This document shows, in pieces, positions 5,970 through 9,809 of a stretch of DNA of 9,809 bases. The translations under genes were made by a program, and so were the position numbers. The stretch is taken from assembly GCA_050008715.1 (NCBI GenBank), contig JBEKMC010000124.1, forward strand, positions 1-9,809, given 5' to 3'. The notes beneath the pieces were generated by a model. That model was not told where the DNA came from and did no database searches. It saw only the letters and a list, made by a program, of their open reading frames with translations. The stretch comes from JAKACA01 sp050008715. GTDB lineage: Bacteria; Actinomycetota; Acidimicrobiia; Acidimicrobiales; Bog-793. Each line of letters starts with the position of its first letter. Position 1 is the first letter of the stretch.

Positions 5970-8261
5970 ATGAGCCGAGTCCGTTTCGTAATTGCGATAG
6001 TCGCCACCCTCGTCGTCTTCACCGGGCCTGTCTCGGCCAGTCCGGGCGCGACTGCCTCTGTGCCGAGCAGCGGGCGGCCCCCGTCGGCAGCGGCGTCGGA
6101 GTCGCATCTTGCTCGGGCGGCGACGGCGCCTCCACAGAAGCTCAACCGTCGGGAGAGCACCAGCTCGTTCGCCGGCGTGTCGTGTCTTTCCGGCTCGTTC
6201 TGCATGGCTGTCGGAGGCTTCAAGGCCGAGGACACGGAGGAGCCGTTGGCCGAGAGATGGAATGGCCACGCCTGGTCATTCATGTCCGAACACGTACCCC
6301 CTGGGGGTTCGCAGCTGAATTCGGTTTCCTGCGTGTCTACCGACTTTTGCATGGCCGTCGGCGCCGGGTCAGGCGGTGCGGTCGCCCTGATGTGGAACGG
6401 CTCCTCGTGGAATCCTGTCGATGTCGCCTCGGGGTACGACAACGCCTTGTTCTTCGGTGTCTCCTGCCCGACCACGGTCCTGTGCGTGGCCGTCGGCGAG
6501 ACGACGTCCGGGTCCGCTCAGGCCCTGGTGGAGTATTGGCAGGGAGGCTCGGCTTTCACCCTCGGCACGGCGGCGAACGAAGCCGGCGTCAACGTTCTCA
6601 TGTCTGTCTCGTGCACAACCGTGTTCTGCATGTCCGTTGGCTGGAACGAGGCGAATGGTGCCTCGGCGACCCCGTTGACCGAGGTGGACATCCTCGGTAC
6701 GTGGGTAGTCGAGCCCACGCCTGACACATCGACGACCCGTTGGAACCAACTGAAGGGCGTCTCGTGCACGAGCTTCAAGAGTTGCATCGCCGTCGGCGTG
6801 TCCTCCCTGGGGAACCAGTATCGCAACCTCAGCCTCACCTGGGACGGGACGTCGTGGAAGAACCGGTCGACGCCTCAGCCAGGCTCCGCAGTGGACGGTC
6901 TCGAAGCCGTCTCGTGCGTCGGCACCGGGCTGTCCGATTGCACGGCGGCTGGAGACGAGACGAGTCGGACCCTGCAGAGCGACCACACTTCCATCGTGCA
7001 CTGGAACGGCTCGTCCTGGTCGGTCCGAGGGACACCCGCGACGGCACCGCAAGAGAGCTTCGCGGGCGTCTCTTGTTCGTCCGCCTCACAATGCGTCGCC
7101 GTCGGCAACGAGTCGGACGGCGTCCAAACCCTCGTCCTCGCAGACTCCCTGTCAAAGGGCACCTGGACCACGGACCGTGTTCCCGATCCCGTGTTGCTCG
7201 CCCAGATCCTGGCGAGCGTTGCCTGCGCCAACCACGCCAGCTGCATGGCCGTCGGTCAGTACCTCAGCCCGCAAACCCAGCTGGCACGGCGCTGGAACGG
7301 TCGCGCTTGGATCGGTTCGGACCCCGCGCCGGAGGGAGCCGTTGCACAGCTGGCGGGTACCTCTTGCCCGACGACCCGCTTCTGCGTCGCGGTCGGGTTC
7401 ACCAGTCCCAGCGTGTTGGAGTTCCTCAGTGTGCGAGCGAACGCCACTGCCGTTCGCATCGTCCCCGCAGCGGCCTCCGAAGGGCTCATCGAAGTCTGGA
7501 ACGGGAACTCCTGGAAGGCGACCATCGTCGGAAACAGCCTGGGACTCGACGAGTCCCTCTCCGCCGTCTCCTGCGTAGGCACCCGCTTCTGCATGGCGGT
7601 CGGGGCGGAGAACGGATCCAGCCCCGACTCCTTCGTCTGGCGCGGGCAGAAGTGGGCAGAGGTCGCGATGCCGGCGGGTTCCTACTCGGACTCGGTGGCA
7701 GCGGTCAGCTGCGTGTCCACGACGTCCTGCGTCGCCGTCGGCTCTTCCGCGTATGGCGACACGGGTCTCGCTGAGCGCTGGAACGGGAGGTCGTGGTCGA
7801 TCGCGCACCTCGCCCAGCCCGCGATGCCGTACTTCGCCCTGGGGGGCGTGTCCTGCGTGTCCTCCACACGGTGCACGGCGGTGGGAACCAGCTTTGCCAC
7901 CTTCGCGGCAAAATACGATCTCGTCGAGTCCTGGAACGGCAAGTCCTGGACGGTCGCACCTTCTCCAAACCCCACCGGCGCCTACGGTGGGCTCGGCGCA
8001 ATCTCGTGCGCCTCGGCGTCGTCGTGTCTCGCCGTCGGCCCATCTAACGATCAGGAGTCGACTTTCGGCGTCGTCCTCCGATGGAATGGCACAGCCTGGA
8101 CTGTCGTCTCCCTGGGTTCGCTCGTCACTGGCGAGGTGAATCTCCAGGGAGTGGACGAGACGTCGCCGAGCCACGCCGTCGTCGTTGGAACGAAGTTCGG
8201 CAGCGTCGGGTTTCAGCAGCTTCGTCTCGTCGAGTCTGGCTCAACCTGGAAAGCGACCTGA
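5970..8261 (+). CDS. Exported 14-repeat SC-x5-C-x-AVG protein, probable double beta-propeller
   Basis: A 763-residue protein with a signal peptide (RVRFVIAIVATLVVFTGPVSA, likely cut near residues 23-25) and a disordered Ala/Ser/Pro stretch to about residue 66. The rest is 14 repeats of 39-69 residues. Each repeat has the form L-x-x-V-S-C-x5-C-x-A-V-G, a variable loop, then L-x-x-x-W-N-G-x-S-W. Repeats 1-13 each have two cysteines, usually five residues apart; these 26 are the only cysteines in the protein. Repeat 14 keeps the pattern (LQGVDETSPSHAVVVG) but not the cysteines. Fourteen four-strand units suggest two seven-bladed propellers with one disulfide per blade across the first hairpin. 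Proteins with this repeat recur in actinobacterial genomes without assigned function, to my knowledge. No sortase motif, lipobox or C-terminal anchor is seen, so it is probably secreted. GAGGGG precedes ATG 5970 by six bases. A binding or surface-interaction role is inference. Confidence 0.88.
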   Translation: MSRVRFVIAIVATLVVFTGPVSASPGATASVPSSGRPPSAAASESHLARAATAPPQKLNRRESTSSFAGVSCLSGSFCMAVGGFKAEDTEEPLAERWNGHAWSFMSEHVPPGGSQLNSVSCVSTDFCMAVGAGSGGAVALMWNGSSWNPVDVASGYDNALFFGVSCPTTVLCVAVGETTSGSAQALVEYWQGGSAFTLGTAANEAGVNVLMSVSCTTVFCMSVGWNEANGASATPLTEVDILGTWVVEPTPDTSTTRWNQLKGVSCTSFKSCIAVGVSSLGNQYRNLSLTWDGTSWKNRSTPQPGSAVDGLEAVSCVGTGLSDCTAAGDETSRTLQSDHTSIVHWNGSSWSVRGTPATAPQESFAGVSCSSASQCVAVGNESDGVQTLVLADSLSKGTWTTDRVPDPVLLAQILASVACANHASCMAVGQYLSPQTQLARRWNGRAWIGSDPAPEGAVAQLAGTSCPTTRFCVAVGFTSPSVLEFLSVRANATAVRIVPAAASEGLIEVWNGNSWKATIVGNSLGLDESLSAVSCVGTRFCMAVGAENGSSPDSFVWRGQKWAEVAMPAGSYSDSVAAVSCVSTTSCVAVGSSAYGDTGLAERWNGRSWSIAHLAQPAMPYFALGGVSCVSSTRCTAVGTSFATFAAKYDLVESWNGKSWTVAPSPNPTGAYGGLGAISCASASSCLAVGPSNDQESTFGVVLRWNGTAWTVVSLGSLVTGEVNLQGVDETSPSHAVVVGTKFGSVGFQQLRLVESGSTWKAT
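6168..8258 (+). repeat. 14 tandem protein repeats of about 50 residues
   Basis: Repeat starts, in residues of the 763-residue protein, are 67, 116, 161, 211, 261, 311, 364, 414, 461, 530, 576, 624, 675 and 725. Divergent members are repeat 4 (Cys spacing 4, no WNG), repeat 6 (Cys spacing 7), repeat 7 (no WNG), repeat 9 (about 20 residues longer) and repeat 14 (no Cys, ESGSTW in place of WNGxSW). At DNA level the copies are diverged, so the array is old rather than a recent expansion. Confidence 0.9.
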
Positions 8262-8403
8262 GCCACCCTGCCCTCGAGCGGCACGTCCTGCCTATCCCTT
8301 TCGAAACGCCGTCGATCCTTGCTCCTCCGGTGTCAGCGAGAACCAGTCCGCCGCTGCGATCCAGGAGCGGGAACCGGGTAAGCGGCGGTGAGCAGCTTGC
8401 GCG

Positions 8404-8563
8404 CGAGCAGTCAACGAGTTCGATCTGGTCCGCTCGACGCACGGCCCAGTCCGGCACCAGTTCGGGGACGGGTGCGCCGGTTGGGCGCTCGACGGCCCCG
8501 CGATGCTCTCGAGATGCTAGATATTGACAGTCGTGGTGACGCCGACCCGGCCTCGAGGAGCTC
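8404..8563 (-). pseudogene. kdpD: kdpD sensor kinase remnant (N-terminal region)
   Basis: Read on the minus strand in three frames, this stretch reproduces a conserved block of the KdpD N-terminal sensor domain: ELLEAG (8563-8546), then GVTTTVNI-stop-HLESIAG (8543-8496), then VERPTGAPVPELVPDWAVRR and ADQIELVD (8493-8410). The family has the order ELLxAG..TTVNIQHLES..VxxxTG...ETVPD.V.R.ADQIELVD. The Gln codon CAG of NIQHLES is TAG here (8519-8517), and one-base losses near 8544-8545 and 8494-8495 change frame. The piece is far too short and too damaged to work. It lies downstream of kdpC on the same strand, the usual place for kdpD. The remaining bases 8262-8403, between the secreted protein and this remnant, show nothing I can assign. 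The remnant begins immediately after the stop codon of the small membrane protein. Confidence 0.75.
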
Positions 8564-8914
8564 CTAGAGACGCCGGACGCGCCGCCCGACGCCGCCGTGC
8601 CAGGTGAGCCATGAACCAAGCCCAACGACAAGAGCACCCACAATGCGGGCCACCGCCCAGCCCAGGCTCGTAAACAGGACCGTTCCGACGAGAAAGGCCG
8701 TGGTGACGCCGAGGCGGTCAGGACTCCATCCGCGTGCCTTGGCTCGGCCGAGCAACACGAGGCTGGCTGACAGGAGGCCGAAAAAGACCACGGCGACGGC
8801 CGACGCGCCGAGCACGAACATCCCGAGACTCAGCGTGAGGGCCACGATCCCGCAGACTTCGAGGCCTCCCGTGCCCGAGCGTTGCCGCGCCGTCGCCTCG
8901 TCTCGTACGTTCAC
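8564..8914 (-). CDS. Small hydrophobic membrane protein, unknown function
   Basis: A 116-residue protein with a polar N-terminus (about 18 residues) and four hydrophobic stretches (roughly 19-36, 38-56, 68-86, 88-105) separated by the basic loop GRAKARGWSPDR, ending in a basic tail GRRVRRL. It should be an inner-membrane protein with four helices; no family is recognised. The start is GTG 8914, preceded by GAGAAGG with a nine-base gap. It lies on the kdp strand, 176 bases after kdpC, and directly before the kdpD remnant, whose first residues continue in the same frame after its TAG stop. The C-terminus may therefore have been created by the deletion that removed kdpD. The 8915-9090 gap has no recognisable gene. 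Confidence 0.6.
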   Translation of the reverse strand: MNVRDEATARQRSGTGGLEVCGIVALTLSLGMFVLGASAVAVVFFGLLSASLVLLGRAKARGWSPDRLGVTTAFLVGTVLFTSLGWAVARIVGALVVGLGSWLTWHGGVGRRVRRL

Positions 8915-9090
8915 TTGCTCACACCTTCTCTTTCGGTTGAAGAGCTCATCTTTCTCACAGGCGCCGAGCTTGACGGCCCCGGTGGTGAGAATCCTGCGGC
9001 TAGCGGTGTCACGCCTACGCGCATCGGCGCTGATCTAGCCGCCACGAGCTTGCGGCCCCGAGGAAAGGGCAGCCGCGGGCTCGAGCCTGG

Positions 9091-9741
9091 TCACCGGAGC
9101 CCAGCTAGTGCCTCGTTGAGCTGCAGGACGTCGATGTAGGGGCTGCCCATGAACCCCAGCTGTGCTCCGCTGGTCTCTCGGGCGATGAGCGCCCGCAGTG
9201 CCGACGGGGAGATGCCGGTGGCCTTGGAGACCATGGGGATCTGGGCGAGGGCGTCCTGAGGGCTGATGTCCGGGTCTATGCCGCTGCCCGAAGTGGTAAC
9301 AAGATCCGGCGTGGGGTTCACGCCTCGGGCATGCCAGTACGCAACCAGAGCCTCGGTGTTGGCGAGGAGCGTCTTGGAACGGGGACCAAGGTTGGTCGCG
9401 GCGGACTCGCCGCCAACGCAGGACTTGGTCGAATAGCTGCAGGCCTCGAGGGGGTTGTCCCCGCCCGACACCGGCACCTTCGCTGTGGGCTGGGCGGCGT
9501 AGGGGCCGAGGTCGTCTGGACGGCCCTGGAACACGCAGCTGCCGAGTGGATGCCCCGGGCACTTGGTGTCGGACCAGTTCTGTCCGATGAGCGTCGACCC
9601 ATTGGCTGTGATCGACCCGTCCGCCTGGTGGCGGAACAACAGCTGGGCAACTCCCGTGCCTGCGAAGGCGTAGACGAACCCGAAGACGATCGTGATGACC
9701 ACGATCGAGACGATTGTGCGGCGGAGATGGACGACGATCAT
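9091..9741 (-). CDS. kdpC: Potassium-transporting ATPase subunit C
   Basis: KdpC, the single-helix subunit that stabilises the KdpFABC high-affinity potassium pump and assists ATP use by KdpB. The 216 residues show the N-terminal membrane helix (about 8-34), QADGSI (39-44), GSTLIGQNWSD (48-58), FQGRP (71-75), NLGPRS (117-122), the family hallmark DLVTTSGSGIDPDISPQDAL (146-165) and a C-terminal VLQLNEAL. Between Gln56 and Asn117 the protein carries extra sequence with four cysteines (61, 69, 101, 108) not usual in KdpC. The start was set at ATG 9741, 13 bases after the kdpB stop, because similarity begins at MIVVHLRRTIV. A TTG at 9777 would add 12 residues overlapping kdpB. No strong Shine-Dalgarno is present, so coupling to kdpB translation is likely. 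Confidence 0.95.
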   Translation of the reverse strand: MIVVHLRRTIVSIVVITIVFGFVYAFAGTGVAQLLFRHQADGSITANGSTLIGQNWSDTKCPGHPLGSCVFQGRPDDLGPYAAQPTAKVPVSGGDNPLEACSYSTKSCVGGESAATNLGPRSKTLLANTEALVAYWHARGVNPTPDLVTTSGSGIDPDISPQDALAQIPMVSKATGISPSALRALIARETSGAQLGFMGSPYIDVLQLNEALAGLR

Positions 9742-9754
9742 GTGGGACTCGCGA

Positions 9755-9809
9755 TCAGTAAGCGTGGAGGGCGACAAGGATGAGGTCGATGAGCTTGATG
9801 AAGATGAAA
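9755..9809 (-). CDS. kdpB: Potassium-transporting ATPase subunit B, C-terminal end (partial)
   Basis: The last 17 codons of kdpB, the P-type ATPase subunit that powers the Kdp pump. The minus strand reads FIFIKLIDLILVALHAY and then TGA (9757-9755), matching the family's final membrane helix (PFIxIKxIDLLL). The rest of the gene, and presumably kdpA, lies beyond the right edge. Gene order kdpB-kdpC with a 13-base gap is the normal operon arrangement. Confidence 0.9.
   Translation of the reverse strand, partial: FIFIKLIDLILVALHAY

Noticed and set aside
6740..7774. Long plus-strand open frame inside the repeat-protein gene
   Set aside because: It is an Arg-rich out-of-frame reading of the repeats with no hydrophobic pattern or family match; the primary frame has the signal peptide, ribosome site and repeats.
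7152..8174. Long minus-strand open frame opposite the repeat-protein gene
   Set aside because: An antisense shadow whose periodic look comes only from the repeats on the other strand.
9742..9777. TTG at 9777 as the start of kdpC
   Set aside because: It would add 12 residues lying partly over the end of kdpB. KdpC similarity begins at the ATG at 9741, just after the kdpB stop.

Overview
The window is GC-rich DNA with strong third-position G/C bias. The gene families present are a Kdp potassium pump, an oleate hydratase, VOC and SDR enzymes, and a secreted protein built from SC-x5-C-x-AVG repeats. Together they suggest a high-GC actinobacterium, plausibly an environmental or uncultivated lineage. 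That placement is inference from composition and gene content; no rRNA or other marker gene is present.

Layout, left to right. (1) 1-282, plus: the 3' end of an oleate hydratase gene, entering from the left edge and broken by a one-base frameshift. (2) 453-989, minus: a RibD C-terminal/dihydrofolate-reductase-like protein, convergent with the oleate hydratase. (3) 1315-2466, plus: a tight two-gene operon of a VOC (glyoxalase-fold) protein and an SDR whose YxxxK active-site motif reads FxxxC. (4) 2548-3186, minus: a lipoprotein with a Gly-Thr-Thr repeat linker and a Cys-rich, lipocalin-like domain. (5) 3329-4747, minus: a complete amidase-signature hydrolase with its Lys-Ser-Ser triad. (6) 4866-5911, minus: gene remnants, chiefly a CPA2-type cation/proton antiporter that has lost its N-terminus and middle and is frameshifted. 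(7) 5970-8261, plus: a large exported protein of 14 repeats of about 50 residues, 13 with a Cys pair, most simply modelled as two seven-bladed beta-propellers. Its start is preceded by two tandem palindrome-like sites. (8) 8404-9809, minus, read from the right edge: the C-terminus of KdpB, complete KdpC, a small membrane protein, and a short remnant of the sensor kinase KdpD with a nonsense codon and frameshifts.

The genes do not form one pathway. The window looks like an accessory or eroding stretch: three recognisable genes (oleate hydratase, antiporter, kdpD) are broken, between intact metabolic enzymes and one large secreted repeat protein. The kdp operon probably continues to the right, with its structural genes apparently intact and the adjacent sensor gene decayed. 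The least understood items are the 14-repeat secreted protein with its twin upstream palindromes and the SDR with the substituted active site.
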